From assembly GCA_016714895.1 (NCBI GenBank), contig JADKBV010000001.1, positions 806,001-870,000 of the forward strand: a stretch of DNA of 64,000 nucleotides. Direction: 5' to 3'. The translations under genes were made by a program, and so were the position numbers. This document shows, piece by piece, positions 1 through 8,200 of the stretch. Source of the stretch: Saprospiraceae bacterium (GTDB lineage Bacteria; Bacteroidota; Bacteroidia; Chitinophagales; Saprospiraceae). The notes under the pieces are model-generated. The model was given only the letters and a program-made list of their open reading frames with translations, did not search any database and was not told the origin of the DNA. Each line of letters begins with the position of its first letter. The stretch's first letter is position 1.

Positions 1-989
1 GTAGTTTGGGCAAGAACATACCAAATCCAATGGTAGGTGCCGTCATCGCCTGTAAAAACAACATCATAGGTGAAGGTTTTCACGAACAATTTGGTAGTCT
101 ACACGCAGAAATCAATGCCCTTAACGCTGTAAAGACGGAACATATCCCCTTGCTAAAAGATTCCGTAATGTATGTTTCCCTTGAACCGTGCTCTCACCAT
201 GGAAAAACACCTCCTTGTGCTGATGCGATCATCCGTTCCGGTATTCCGAAAGTTGTTATTGGCACCAAAGATCCGAATCCTGTAGTTTCCGGAAGCGGCA
301 TCAAAAAACTCACAGATGCGGGAATAGAAGTTTTTATGTCTGTTTATAATCGTGAAGCAGAACTTTTAATAAAACCATTCAGGGCACATTTACAAAAACG
401 TCCTTATATAGTTCTAAAAACAGTTAAAAGTAAAGATCATTATATTGGTAAAAAAGGTCAACAAATCTGGTTGTCCAACGATAAAATGAAAGTAATCTCT
501 CATATTTGGCGCTCAGAAACTGATGCCATACTGGTTGGAAAAAATACGGTACTAACAGACAATCCCTCTTTGACTACCCGATATATCAACGGAAAAAACC
601 CCGTCAGAATCGTCATCGACCAACATCTGGAATGCAGCCATGACCTGAACGTTTTCAGCAATGAATCAAAGGTGTATCTTATCAACGGAAAGTTGAACAA
701 AACCGAAAATCACATTACGTACAAATCATTTGACTTCAGTTTACCATGGTTGAAAGAATGTATGGAATATTTGTTTGCCCAAAAGATCTATAGTCTTTTG
801 GTCGAAGGAGGTACCTACACACTACTTGAATTTATCAAAGCTGACCTTTGGGATGAAGCGCGTATCGTAGAAACACCACATTTGCTGAATGATGGAATTT
901 CAGCACCGAATATAACGGGTTTCCAATATACGGACCCAATACAAATTGGTGATAATATCGTCAGAAAAATATTCCGGGAAAAAATCTGA
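1..989 (+). CDS. ribD: RibD, bifunctional riboflavin biosynthesis deaminase/reductase (5' partial)
   Basis: This enzyme deaminates the pyrimidine made from GTP and then reduces its ribosyl side chain, the second and third steps of riboflavin synthesis in the cytoplasm. The N-terminal deaminase domain shows the PNPMVGAVIA start, the zinc ligand motif HAE near residue 33 and the PCSHHGKTPPC zinc motif near residue 60. The C-terminal half is the RibD_C reductase, with a VEGG motif near residue 265. The frame is open to the left edge of the window, and the family usually has about 15-20 residues before the PNPxVGAV motif, so the true start lies outside. The TTG at position 6 is not a credible start. 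It converges on prfB with 4 bases between the stop codons. Confidence 0.95.
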   Translation, partial: SLGKNIPNPMVGAVIACKNNIIGEGFHEQFGSLHAEINALNAVKTEHIPLLKDSVMYVSLEPCSHHGKTPPCADAIIRSGIPKVVIGTKDPNPVVSGSGIKKLTDAGIEVFMSVYNREAELLIKPFRAHLQKRPYIVLKTVKSKDHYIGKKGQQIWLSNDKMKVISHIWRSETDAILVGKNTVLTDNPSLTTRYINGKNPVRIVIDQHLECSHDLNVFSNESKVYLINGKLNKTENHITYKSFDFSLPWLKECMEYLFAQKIYSLLVEGGTYTLLEFIKADLWDEARIVETPHLLNDGISAPNITGFQYTDPIQIGDNIVRKIFREKI

Positions 990-993
990 CGTT

Positions 994-2074
994 TTACACG
1001 CCTTCCCACATCAGGAATGCCTTCAAAAATCCATCTATCTCTCCATTAAGGACAGCATCTGTATTTCGGGTTTCAAATCCGGTTCTGTGGTCTTTTACCC
1101 TACGGTCGTCCAAAACATAAGAACGAATCTGAGATCCCCATTCATTTTTCATCTTTCCGGACTCAATTTTGGCTTTCTCTATTCTTTGTTTTTCAAGTTC
1201 TACCTCATAAAGCCTTGACCTCAACATTTGCATGGCCTTATCACGATTCATGTGTTGGGACCTTTCCTGCTGACATTCGGCGGTGATTCCCGAAGGAATG
1301 TGTTTTACCCTTACGGCGGATTCTGTCTTGTTGACGTGCTGACCACCGGCTCCCTGTGCCCGGAAGGTATCCCATTCAAGATCAGCAGGATTGATGTCAA
1401 TTTCTATGGTGTCATCGATCATAGGATGGACGAAGACACTGGCAAAAGAGGTCATTCTTTTTCCTTGGGAATTGAAAGGACTTACCCTGACCAACCGATG
1501 AACTCCGTTTTCACCTTTGAGCATGCCAAAGGCGTATTCGCCGGTAATCTCCAAAACAACAGACTTGATACCTGCCACATCACCATATACCCTGTTAAGT
1601 TCTGAAACGCCAAAACCGTTTTTATCTGCCCACATGGTAAACATACGAAGTAACATATCTGACCAATCACATGCTTCCGTTCCACCGGCTCCGGCATTGA
1701 TTTCCAGAATACAATCCAGGGCATCTTCAGGTTGGTCCAGCGTGGTGCGGAATTCTATATCATCCAGCAATTGCTGAGCTTCCTTATATTTGGCATCCAC
1801 TTCTTCTTCTGAAGCTTCACCTTCTTTTTGAAACTCCATCAACACTTCAGCATCATCTATTGCTGATTGAATGGTTTTGTACGTTTCAATCCATTTTTTA
1901 TGATCCTTGATTTCTTTAAGAACAGCTTCTGCTTTTTCGGGATTTCCCCAAAAGGTTGGATCTAATGTCAGTTGTTCTTTTTCCGGTAATTGATTGATTC
2001 TGTTATCGACGTCAAAGATACCTCCTTACCGATGTCAACCTCTCCCTAAGCACGTTTAATTGCTCTAAGGTCAT
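994..2074 (-). CDS. prfB: Peptide chain release factor 2, with programmed +1 frameshift
   Basis: RF2 recognises UGA and UAA stop codons and triggers peptide release on the ribosome. The stop-recognition tripeptide SPF and the catalytic GGQ loop (RAQGAGGQHVNKTE) are both present. The gene is read in two frames. The first 20 codons run from ATG at 2074 to CTT at 2017-2015, followed by an in-frame TGA at 2014-2012. Skipping the T at 2014 continues with GAC in the frame that stays open to the TAA at 994. An AGGAGG Shine-Dalgarno-like element (2026-2021) sits three bases before the CTT. This is the layout of the known RF2 autoregulatory site, where low RF2 favours the +1 shift. The product would be about 359 residues, normal for RF2. 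Taking only the downstream frame (1845 or so) would lose about 76 residues. Confidence 0.95.
2011..2026 (-). promoter_or_regulatory. prfB programmed +1 ribosomal frameshift site
   Basis: Read on the minus strand, this is AGGAGG-TAT-CTT-TGA-C: an internal Shine-Dalgarno element, a three-base spacer, the slippery leucine codon and an in-frame UGA stop. It matches the spacing of the classical RF2 recoding site of Escherichia coli. The peptide upstream begins MTLEQLNVLRERL and the downstream frame resumes with DVDNRINQL, both as expected for RF2. RF2 scarcity makes the ribosome pause at UGA and shift forward, so the site acts as a feedback sensor of RF2 level. Confidence 0.95.
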
Positions 2075-2093
2075 TTGCCCTGGTTTAAAATGT

Positions 2094-2130
2094 TAAAAAA
2101 AGAGCCCGTCCATAAAAATGAACGGGCTTA
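2094..2130 (-). terminator. Rho-independent terminator after the FKBP gene, just upstream of prfB
   Basis: On the minus strand the arms AGCCCGT-y-CAT and ATG-r-ACGGGCT pair around a short T-rich loop and are followed by CTTTTTTT. It lies 20 bases after the FKBP stop codon (2151). The U-run ends only about 20 bases before the prfB start at 2074, which leaves little room for a separate prfB promoter. prfB may therefore depend on readthrough, or its promoter may overlap the hairpin. Confidence 0.8.
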
Positions 2131-2150
2131 TATAACTTATTGCCTGAAGC

Positions 2151-3032
2151 TTATTTTACTTCGTTCAATTCTACATAAAAAATCAACTCTGAATTTGCCG
2201 GAATCTGCGGAGAATCCTCAGCACCGTAACCCAATTCAGCAGGAACAAACAAAAATGCTTTAGTACCTTTATTCATTAACGTTAATCCTTCATCCCATCC
2301 TTTGATAACCATACCATTTCCTACAGTAAAATCAAATGCCTGTCCTCTGGTAAAAGAATTGTCAAATTGTTTTCCGTCTTTCAAAACTCCATAATAATTG
2401 ACAGAAACAGTCTGACCATTTTTAACTTTGTCGCCCTGTCCTTCTTCAACAATCAGGTATTGAAGCCCTGAAGCTGTTTTGGTAAGTTTCAGCGCACCGC
2501 TGTTATAATCTTTGACTGTATTTTTTACCAACTCTTCGATGGCCGGAAGTTTTTCCAATGAAGCCATTCTTTTTTGTTTCATCTCCTGTTCCATATTCAA
2601 CATATACTGATCATAACCGGCTTTGTCTGTCACATTTTTGATCGTCATATAATATTCGATATGTTTCATGTCTTTGATTTCAGCAGGCGGGTTCGGAATA
2701 GAATCTACCGGCATAACCAAAACGATAACATCCCCTACTCTTGACATACCCAACACATCCAAAATCGGATTTGGTTCTGCGTTTTCAGGTTTGATAGAAT
2801 CCAGAAACATGATAGGCATATTTGGTCCTTCTTCTAATGACTGAAGAACTTTACCGTTTTCATCTTTTATCTGAAGCGTAAAATATACATAAGTATTAGG
2901 TTTGGCTTCTGCACCATCACCTTTCGTTTCAATACGGTAGTCATAACCACTTGGCGTTTTTTTATCTCCTGAATTACAAGAAACAAAAGCTGTTATGACG
3001 AGCAAAGAAAAAATCAAATTTTTAAAATTCAT
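2151..3032 (-). CDS. FKBP-type peptidyl-prolyl isomerase lipoprotein
   Basis: This is a probable envelope lipoprotein that catalyses or assists proline isomerisation of exported proteins. I start it at the ATG at 3032 because the sequence then opens with a lipoprotein signal peptide (MNFKNLIFSLL ending in the lipobox VSC, Cys near residue 18). The extra nine residues of the longer frame would spoil that signal. The C-terminal ~110 residues are a canonical FKBP domain (VSVNYYGVLKDG, FDNS, VIKGWDEGL, PAELGYG, IPANSELIFYVEL). The region around residues 25-130 looks like a diverged, probably inactive, FKBP-like domain. It follows the DHH phosphoesterase gene by about 23 bases and is probably co-transcribed with it. 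Confidence 0.88.
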   Translation of the reverse strand: MNFKNLIFSLLVITAFVSCNSGDKKTPSGYDYRIETKGDGAEAKPNTYVYFTLQIKDENGKVLQSLEEGPNMPIMFLDSIKPENAEPNPILDVLGMSRVGDVIVLVMPVDSIPNPPAEIKDMKHIEYYMTIKNVTDKAGYDQYMLNMEQEMKQKRMASLEKLPAIEELVKNTVKDYNSGALKLTKTASGLQYLIVEEGQGDKVKNGQTVSVNYYGVLKDGKQFDNSFTRGQAFDFTVGNGMVIKGWDEGLTLMNKGTKAFLFVPAELGYGAEDSPQIPANSELIFYVELNEVK

Positions 3033-3055
3033 ATAATTACATTTACAATGGTTAC

Positions 3056-4048
3056 TCATTTTTTGGTGTAGGATGGTAAAACGCGCTTCAGTTTATCAAT
3101 GACATCGTGAAGGCTGGCATATACACCTCCTCCTGCTGCATTTTTATGGCCTCCACCGTTGAAATATTTTGTGGCAACTTCCTGCACGGAAATATCTCCT
3201 TTACTGCGCAAAGATAACTTAATTATTGTCGGTTGTTCGGTAACAAATGCTGCGATTTGAATATTCTTAACATATAGAAGGTGGTTAACGATACCTTCCG
3301 TATCTCCTCTTTGTATATCAAAATCCAGATAATCCTTTTTGGTCAAATGAATAATGGCAAATTCATGTTCTTCAATAATCTCCATTCTGTTGGCCAGACA
3401 ATGCCCTAACAACCTGAGATGTTTGCTTTTTAATGCATTAAATATTTGATCCTGAAGATAAAAATCATCTACGCCCAACTCTTTCAGATCAGCAGCAATC
3501 CGGAAAGTCATCGGCCGGGTATTGTATTTAAAAGACCCCGTATCCGTAATAATGCCTGTAAACAAAGCCTCACCGATTCTGACATCTGCCATATGAATAT
3601 CCCCCATTTCTTTGATCCAAAGATAGATCAACTCCGAAGTACTTGAAGCTGTAGTGTCCAAAAATTCGTAATCAGAAAATGGTTCAGGGTCCAAATGATG
3701 GTCTATCAATATTTTTTTTGCCTTACTGAACTGAACACCTTCACCCAATTTGTCAATTCTGTCTAGTCCGTTAAAGTCGAGACAAAATATCGTATCCGCT
3801 TTTTCAACAGCTTGTTTGGACTCATTGGGTTTTAAATCGTAAATCAGAATGTCTTTCACGTGGTCCAGATATTCAAAAACCACCGGATATTCGCTTGGAA
3901 AAATAACCTGCACTTTGTGAAATTTTTTCCTGAGGTACATCGCCAATCCTAAACTTGACCCTATGGCATCACCGTCAGGATTCCTGTGTGAAAGTATTAC
4001 GATGTCTCTTGGCAGCTCGAGCCAGGCTTTAAGTTCTTGTATATCCAT
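3056..4048 (-). CDS. DHH-family phosphoesterase (NrnA-like oligoribonuclease/pAp phosphatase)
   Basis: This is a DHH-DHHA1 protein of about 330 residues, the size and layout of NrnA, which degrades very short RNAs to mononucleotides and hydrolyses pAp. Visible motifs are SHRNPDGDAIGSSLG near residue 20, FCLDFN near 90, the DHH signature IDHHLDPEP near 115, and the DHHA1 substrate-binding GGGHKNAAGG near 305. The ATG at 4048 is preferred over the upstream codon six residues earlier because MDIQELKAWLELP fits the usual family start. It overlaps or nearly abuts the FKBP gene downstream and is divergent from ndk. NrnA function is inferred from family; the exact substrate is not shown. Confidence 0.85.
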   Translation of the reverse strand: MDIQELKAWLELPRDIVILSHRNPDGDAIGSSLGLAMYLRKKFHKVQVIFPSEYPVVFEYLDHVKDILIYDLKPNESKQAVEKADTIFCLDFNGLDRIDKLGEGVQFSKAKKILIDHHLDPEPFSDYEFLDTTASSTSELIYLWIKEMGDIHMADVRIGEALFTGIITDTGSFKYNTRPMTFRIAADLKELGVDDFYLQDQIFNALKSKHLRLLGHCLANRMEIIEEHEFAIIHLTKKDYLDFDIQRGDTEGIVNHLLYVKNIQIAAFVTEQPTIIKLSLRSKGDISVQEVATKYFNGGGHKNAAGGGVYASLHDVIDKLKRVLPSYTKK

Positions 4049-4134
4049 ATTACAATAAGGCCGCAAAGGTCAATAAATAATTATTACAAACAAAACAATT
4101 ATTTGTTTATTATCATTTTTGCAAATCAATTTTG

Positions 4135-4142
4135 TAATTTTG
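4135..4142 (+). promoter_or_regulatory. Candidate -7 element of the ndk promoter
   Basis: TAATTTTG matches the Bacteroidota -7 consensus TAnnTTTG and lies about 37 bases before the ndk ATG. No convincing -33 TTTG is present at the usual spacing (a TTTG is 13 bases upstream and another is too far), so support is partial. Confidence 0.45.
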
Positions 4143-4178
4143 CCTTCTTTTTTACAAAAAACAAAATTTTATAACAAA

Positions 4179-4601
4179 ATGTCAGGAAACAGAACATTTA
4201 CAATGATCAAACCGGATGCAGTTGCTTCAGGTTATATCGGTGCGATTTTAGAACAGATCTGTGGCGCGGGATTTAAAATCGTAGCCATGAAATACACCAA
4301 ATTATCTGCTGAAAAAGCCGGAGAATTTTACGCGGTTCACAAGGCAAGACCTTTTTACGGAGAATTGGTAGAATTTATGTCTTCAGGTCCTATCGTTGCA
4401 GCCGTTCTTGAAAAAGATAATGCGGTAGAGGATTTCAGAAAACTCATCGGTGCTACCAACCCGGCAGAAGCTGAAGCAGGAACCATCAGAGCAAAATACG
4501 CAAAAAATATCGGAGAAAATGCGGTGCATGGTTCTGATAGTGACGAAAATGCAGCTATCGAAAGTTCATTTCACTTTGCAGGTACCGAAATGTTTGTGTA
4601 A
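4179..4601 (+). CDS. ndk: Nucleoside diphosphate kinase
   Basis: Ndk transfers the gamma phosphate between nucleoside di- and triphosphates through a phosphohistidine intermediate. The ATG at 4179 gives MSGNRTFTMIKPDA, the standard family start, and a 140-residue protein. Twenty extra codons open upstream but precede the conserved start and overlap the promoter. The active-site histidine lies in NAVHGSDS near residue 115, and the C-terminal region (ESSFHFAGTEMFV) resembles other bacterial Ndk proteins. It stands alone, divergent from the DHH phosphoesterase and followed by a strong terminator. Confidence 0.97.
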   Translation: MSGNRTFTMIKPDAVASGYIGAILEQICGAGFKIVAMKYTKLSAEKAGEFYAVHKARPFYGELVEFMSSGPIVAAVLEKDNAVEDFRKLIGATNPAEAEAGTIRAKYAKNIGENAVHGSDSDENAAIESSFHFAGTEMFV

Positions 4602-4650
4602 CCAAAAGTGGTCAGTACGATCCTTTTTTATCTTTAAAAAAGAGCAGTAT

Positions 4651-4688
4651 AAAAAAAGAGCAGTAATTTTTTACTGCTCTTTTTTTTA
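4651..4688 (+). terminator. Rho-independent terminator after ndk, probably bidirectional
   Basis: AAAAAAAGAGCAGTAA and TTACTGCTCTTTTTTT form a perfect stem with a TTTT loop. The A-run on one side and T-run on the other allow termination in both directions, serving ndk and the convergent gene at 4718. A second copy of the left arm (AAAAAAGAGCAGTA) sits just upstream at 4636-4649, which looks like a local tandem duplication and could pair alternatively with the right arm. Confidence 0.9.
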
Positions 4689-4717
4689 TCAAAAGGAATC
4701 AAATAAAACGGAGGGAT

Positions 4718-5410
4718 TTACATACCAAATCCACCCATCATTTCCTGAAACTCTTTCATTGTCATTTTTTTATACCCTGTAGTATCGGGTGTCAGGATTG
4801 ACTTATCCACTGAATCTTTTATTGATTTTGTGGTAGTCGTCATGGAAAAAGTCTCATTTCCAACTGTAAATTCTAAAGGAAAACCTGCAAATTCCACAGT
4901 CTCGTAACCACGGATGATATTGGCTTTGGATTTGATATCTTCTGTAATGTAAGCTTTTACGCCCATGGCAGGTGCATCAGGGTTTTCAAGATTCATTCTG
5001 TAACAGGAATATCCCTGAATTTCTTTTTTATCATTTTTGTCGTACGTGACTTTGACTTTTTCAGCCGTTTCTTTTTGCTCTGCTGAAATGGATTCTGCAA
5101 GTCCGGACTCTATCCATATTTTCTGTCCCATCATATCAAATAAAAGATTCATTTTATCTTCTTTTTGAGAAACAAATGATTTCATATCCACCATACCACC
5201 CATCATACTCATATGTGACAAATATTTATCGGTAGTAAAATACATTTTAACGAGGGAACCTTTCATCATTTCCATTTGGGCTGCAAGGGCAGGATCGTCA
5301 GTTTTAATTTCTGTAACTTCCATTTCAACTGTTCCTTCACTTAACGTTTTTTGGGCATTTATTTGTAAAAAGGTCAATACCAAACCTATCATCAAGAAAA
5401 ATTTATTCAT
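4718..5410 (-). CDS. Exported protein, DUF4412-like
   Basis: This is a 230-residue protein with a clear signal peptide (MNKFFLMIGLVLTFLQINAQ, cleavage after NAQ), so it is exported to the periplasm or outer membrane. The mature part is rich in Met and Lys, with VEMEVTEIKTDDP near the start, a central EIQGYSCYRMNL segment and a C-terminus ending in GGFGM. The overall pattern (beta-rich, a YxCYxM-like core, a long Met-rich segment) resembles the DUF4412 family found in Bacteroidota, but I cannot run the profile. Function is unknown. It is convergent with ndk and upstream of it lies another exported protein gene on the same strand, 78 bases away. Confidence 0.6.
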   Translation of the reverse strand: MNKFFLMIGLVLTFLQINAQKTLSEGTVEMEVTEIKTDDPALAAQMEMMKGSLVKMYFTTDKYLSHMSMMGGMVDMKSFVSQKEDKMNLLFDMMGQKIWIESGLAESISAEQKETAEKVKVTYDKNDKKEIQGYSCYRMNLENPDAPAMGVKAYITEDIKSKANIIRGYETVEFAGFPLEFTVGNETFSMTTTTKSIKDSVDKSILTPDTTGYKKMTMKEFQEMMGGFGM

Positions 5411-5488
5411 AACAATTTAAAAGATTAAATAAGTAAATAAAATCAATACGTAAAACCGGTTAAAAAGTTTCAGAAAACCATGGATAAG

Positions 5489-6391
5489 TTACTTTTTTTG
5501 TTTTTTGGGCTTACCAAACAAATCTGTGGATTCACGTTGATCCAAAACGGGATTAGGCCTGGGTGCTTCATCCAACACTTGTGTATAAATTTTGTCAATG
5601 TAGTGCCACTTTCCTTTTTTGAATTCATAACCCACCAGGCTTCCATCCGAAACCAGGGTAACACCTCCAACGGAAGGAGACATGAGATCGGGAATCAGAT
5701 GGTCATGAATGATCATATTCATACCTTCATTAAAATGGAGCCCAACGTAGGAAGTACTGCGGTATTTTAAAACAAGACGGGTTTTTACCACATCTCTGGC
5801 GTCTTTATTTTCTCTGAAAAAAACTTCCTTACCAAATATCGGCTGGTCATTTTTGTCAAAATGTAAGACTTCAGCCAATTTAATATTTTCTGTATTACTG
5901 AATCTGTGCAACCCAAACAAAATGTAGTAACGCCCTTCCTTATCATCTTGCTCTTTCAATTGGTAATACATGGCTCCCAACCATTCTTTGTTATCACTGA
6001 TCGTAAATTCCCAATCATCCAGATCTTTGAGTTTGTCTTCAAGCAAAAATACCTGTCCCTTTTTGTTTTGCAGCACACCTTTATGATCAAACATTCCGTT
6101 GCCTTTATCCAATATCCATGTAAAAATCCGGAAAGATTTATCCAAAGGAACTATTTTAGAAACCCATTTTAGTGAGTCAAAAGGAAGTTCAAAACTACCT
6201 TTTTTGTCCAACATCCTAAGAAAAATAACTTCAAATGAATCGTGGGCTTTAATCCTGTGACCTGCTACAGAGGCATTGTTCATGACGTCAGCATAAAACA
6301 ACAGATTAGTTTCTTCATCAGCAAAATTCTGACTAAAGCCCAAGGTACCTGAAAAACTAAAAAAGCAGATCAAAACAACTCTTAACATCAT
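5489..6391 (-). CDS. Exported protein of unknown function
   Basis: I do not recognise the family with certainty. The ATG at 6391 gives a signal peptide (MMLRVVLICFFSFSGTLGFSQ), while the longer frame would add 14 non-hydrophobic residues in front. The mature ~280 residues contain FADEETNLLFYADVMNNA, GHRIKAHDSFEVIFLRML, WEFTISDNKEWLGAMYYQ and a central beta-rich stretch (YYILFGLHRFS, LVLKYRSTSYVGLHFNEGMNMIIHDHL). The tail is basic (GKPKKQKK). Such long exported proteins with no enzyme motif are common in Bacteroidota. It is followed on the same strand by the DUF4412-like gene, so the two may form one transcript. Confidence 0.7.
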   Translation of the reverse strand: MMLRVVLICFFSFSGTLGFSQNFADEETNLLFYADVMNNASVAGHRIKAHDSFEVIFLRMLDKKGSFELPFDSLKWVSKIVPLDKSFRIFTWILDKGNGMFDHKGVLQNKKGQVFLLEDKLKDLDDWEFTISDNKEWLGAMYYQLKEQDDKEGRYYILFGLHRFSNTENIKLAEVLHFDKNDQPIFGKEVFFRENKDARDVVKTRLVLKYRSTSYVGLHFNEGMNMIIHDHLIPDLMSPSVGGVTLVSDGSLVGYEFKKGKWHYIDKIYTQVLDEAPRPNPVLDQRESTDLFGKPKKQKK

Positions 6392-6450
6392 GTTTGTGTC
6401 GTATATTGGGTTATAAACGAAATCTGCGCCCAAAAAGTGCGACAGAGATG

Positions 6451-6975
6451 TTAAAGTTCACAACTATTTATCAAACCTTCATAATCGGGTTTGTCAGCTA
6501 CGGATTTGTGGATAAAACTGGATTTGATTTCTCCATCTTTGATAATAAAAACTCCGGGCATCTGAAAACCATCTCCGATTCTCTTGCTGGAAGGTATCAT
6601 TTGTTTGGTAGCCGCAAGTTCAAAACCCCTGATCCAGGTTTTGAGACCATACAATTGGCTGAAGGAACCTTTGGCAAGACCAAACATGGCGTATATTTTA
6701 CACTCTTCATCAGAAATGTGCTCTATTCCCTGGATTTTAAAATCTTTCATGTAAGCTTCTCCGACGTCGTAAGACCCCATATGCACCATGACTACATGAA
6801 CTCCCTTTTTTTCGAAGGTCATCCTGCGGGAAGCAATTTCTATCATGGATTCCTTGCAATAGACACATCCAAAGTGCCGCAAAAAAACCAAAAGAACAGG
6901 ATTTTGGCAAGAAAGGTCCAAGAGGTTGTTGCCCAGATTTGTGGTGACCAACCGAAGATTTTGTTTATTAATCAT
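6451..6975 (-). CDS. Peroxiredoxin-like protein of the AhpC/TSA_2 (PRXL2-type) family
   Basis: This is a 174-residue thioredoxin-fold protein. The N-terminal half has LLVFLRHFGCVYCKE, with a CxxC pair at the position of the redox centre, as in the AhpC-TSA_2 family related to eukaryotic PRXL2 proteins. The C-terminal part carries MPGVFIIKDGEI, the usual cis-proline and beta-strand region of the thioredoxin fold. No signal peptide is seen, so it is probably cytoplasmic. It probably reduces peroxides or acts as an oxidoreductase, but substrate and partner are unknown. It lies 60 bases upstream of the unknown exported protein gene and runs on the same strand. Confidence 0.75.
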   Translation of the reverse strand: MINKQNLRLVTTNLGNNLLDLSCQNPVLLVFLRHFGCVYCKESMIEIASRRMTFEKKGVHVVMVHMGSYDVGEAYMKDFKIQGIEHISDEECKIYAMFGLAKGSFSQLYGLKTWIRGFELAATKQMIPSSKRIGDGFQMPGVFIIKDGEIKSSFIHKSVADKPDYEGLINSCEL

Positions 6976-7029
6976 TTCCTGAAAACATTACCTCACTAAC
7001 CAAAATCCTGTAAAATTGTTTATAAAATA

Positions 7030-7956
7030 TTACATATTGTCAAATACATCCATCACTTCTTTGACTGCTCCGGCAGAGTCATTCAATAAAGCAAGTTCGT
7101 CTGCATTTAATTTTAATTCAAGAACTTTTTTGATTCCTCCTGTTCCTAATGTGACCGGAGCTCCGACAAATATTCCGTTAAGACCGTATTGTCCTTCCAT
7201 TAAGGTACATACCGGAAATATTCTGTTTTCATCCTTCACAATGGCTTCCACCATTTGCGCTGCTGCAGCTCCCGGTGCATACCAGGCTGAAGTACCCATG
7301 AGTTTCACCAACTCTCCGCCACCTGATTTGGTTCTTTCCACGATAGCATGTAGGGTAGCTTCATCAACCAGTTCTGTCACAGGAATACCGGCAACTGTTG
7401 TATATCTCGGAAGGGGAACCATCGTATCTCCGTGACCTCCCATAAGGACAGCCTGAATATCTTTAGGGCTGACGTTCAATTCTGTCGATAAAAATGCTCT
7501 GTATCTCGCTGTGTCCAAAATGCCTGCCATTCCCATCACTTTGGAGGCCGGCAATCCTGATGCTTTGTAGGCTGCATACGTCATAACATCCAACGGATTG
7601 GAAACCACGATGATGATCGGGTCTTTTGAATGTTCCAATATACTTTTTACAACAGAAACAACAATATTGGCATTGGTAGAAATCAAATCATCTCTGCTCA
7701 TACCAGGCTTGCGCGGAATACCTGCTGTGATCACCACGATATCAGAATCTGCTGTATCTTTGTAATCACTTGTACCCAACAACTTTGTACTGTAATAGTC
7801 AATAGGAGCTTGTTGCCAGCTATCCAAAGCTTTTCCTCTGGCCAAATCACCCACAATATCCAACAAAACTATTTCATTGACAATGTCTTTGTGAGCCAGA
7901 ACATTGGCCACTGTGGCACCAACATTTCCTGCTCCTACTACGGTTACTTTACTCAT
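7030..7956 (-). CDS. mdh: Malate dehydrogenase
   Basis: This TCA-cycle enzyme oxidises malate to oxaloacetate with NAD. The 308-residue protein has the Rossmann motif VVGAGNVGATVA at the start, the NAD-binding aspartate in LLDIVGD, the substrate arginines in ITAGIPRKPGMSRDDL, the VSNPLDVMTY segment and the catalytic histidine region GGHGDTMVPLPRYT near residue 175. It resembles the LDH-like type of malate dehydrogenase. A CAAAAGTA (reverse complement of TAnnTTTG) lies at 7993-8000, with a CAAA 22 bases further upstream, giving a plausible promoter. Confidence 0.95.
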   Translation of the reverse strand: MSKVTVVGAGNVGATVANVLAHKDIVNEIVLLDIVGDLARGKALDSWQQAPIDYYSTKLLGTSDYKDTADSDIVVITAGIPRKPGMSRDDLISTNANIVVSVVKSILEHSKDPIIIVVSNPLDVMTYAAYKASGLPASKVMGMAGILDTARYRAFLSTELNVSPKDIQAVLMGGHGDTMVPLPRYTTVAGIPVTELVDEATLHAIVERTKSGGGELVKLMGTSAWYAPGAAAAQMVEAIVKDENRIFPVCTLMEGQYGLNGIFVGAPVTLGTGGIKKVLELKLNADELALLNDSAGAVKEVMDVFDNM

Positions 7957-7992
7957 TTTATATAATTTTTAATGGTTTAATGAAAAGAGCCA

Positions 7993-8026
7993 CAAAAGTA
8001 ATGATTGTAGTCTTTATAACGACAAA
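7993..8026 (-). promoter_or_regulatory. Candidate promoter of mdh
   Basis: On the minus strand, TACTTTTG (7993-8000) matches the -7 TAnnTTTG element and TTTG (8023-8026) the -33 element, separated by 22 bases, slightly longer than usual. The distance to the mdh start is about 37 bases. Confidence 0.5.
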
Positions 8027-8200
8027 AACATAAAAAAAACAATATGTTGTGTCGAAATTAACGTAAATTTGCATTCAGGATTATTTTTTACAAAAATGAT
8101 TCTGCATAAATTAATTTCAATAATTTTGAACAAAGTTGAAATCACTTTCATTTTTTTTCAAAAAAAAAGTATCACCCAAATTAAATATATATAATTTTAC

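Noticed and set aside
1228..1605. Open frame of 125 codons on the + strand inside prfB
   Set aside because: It is antisense to the conserved RF2 coding frame and has no family features.
6394..6999. 201-codon open frame on the + strand
   Set aside because: It is antisense to the peroxiredoxin-like gene, which has clear motifs; the + frame does not.
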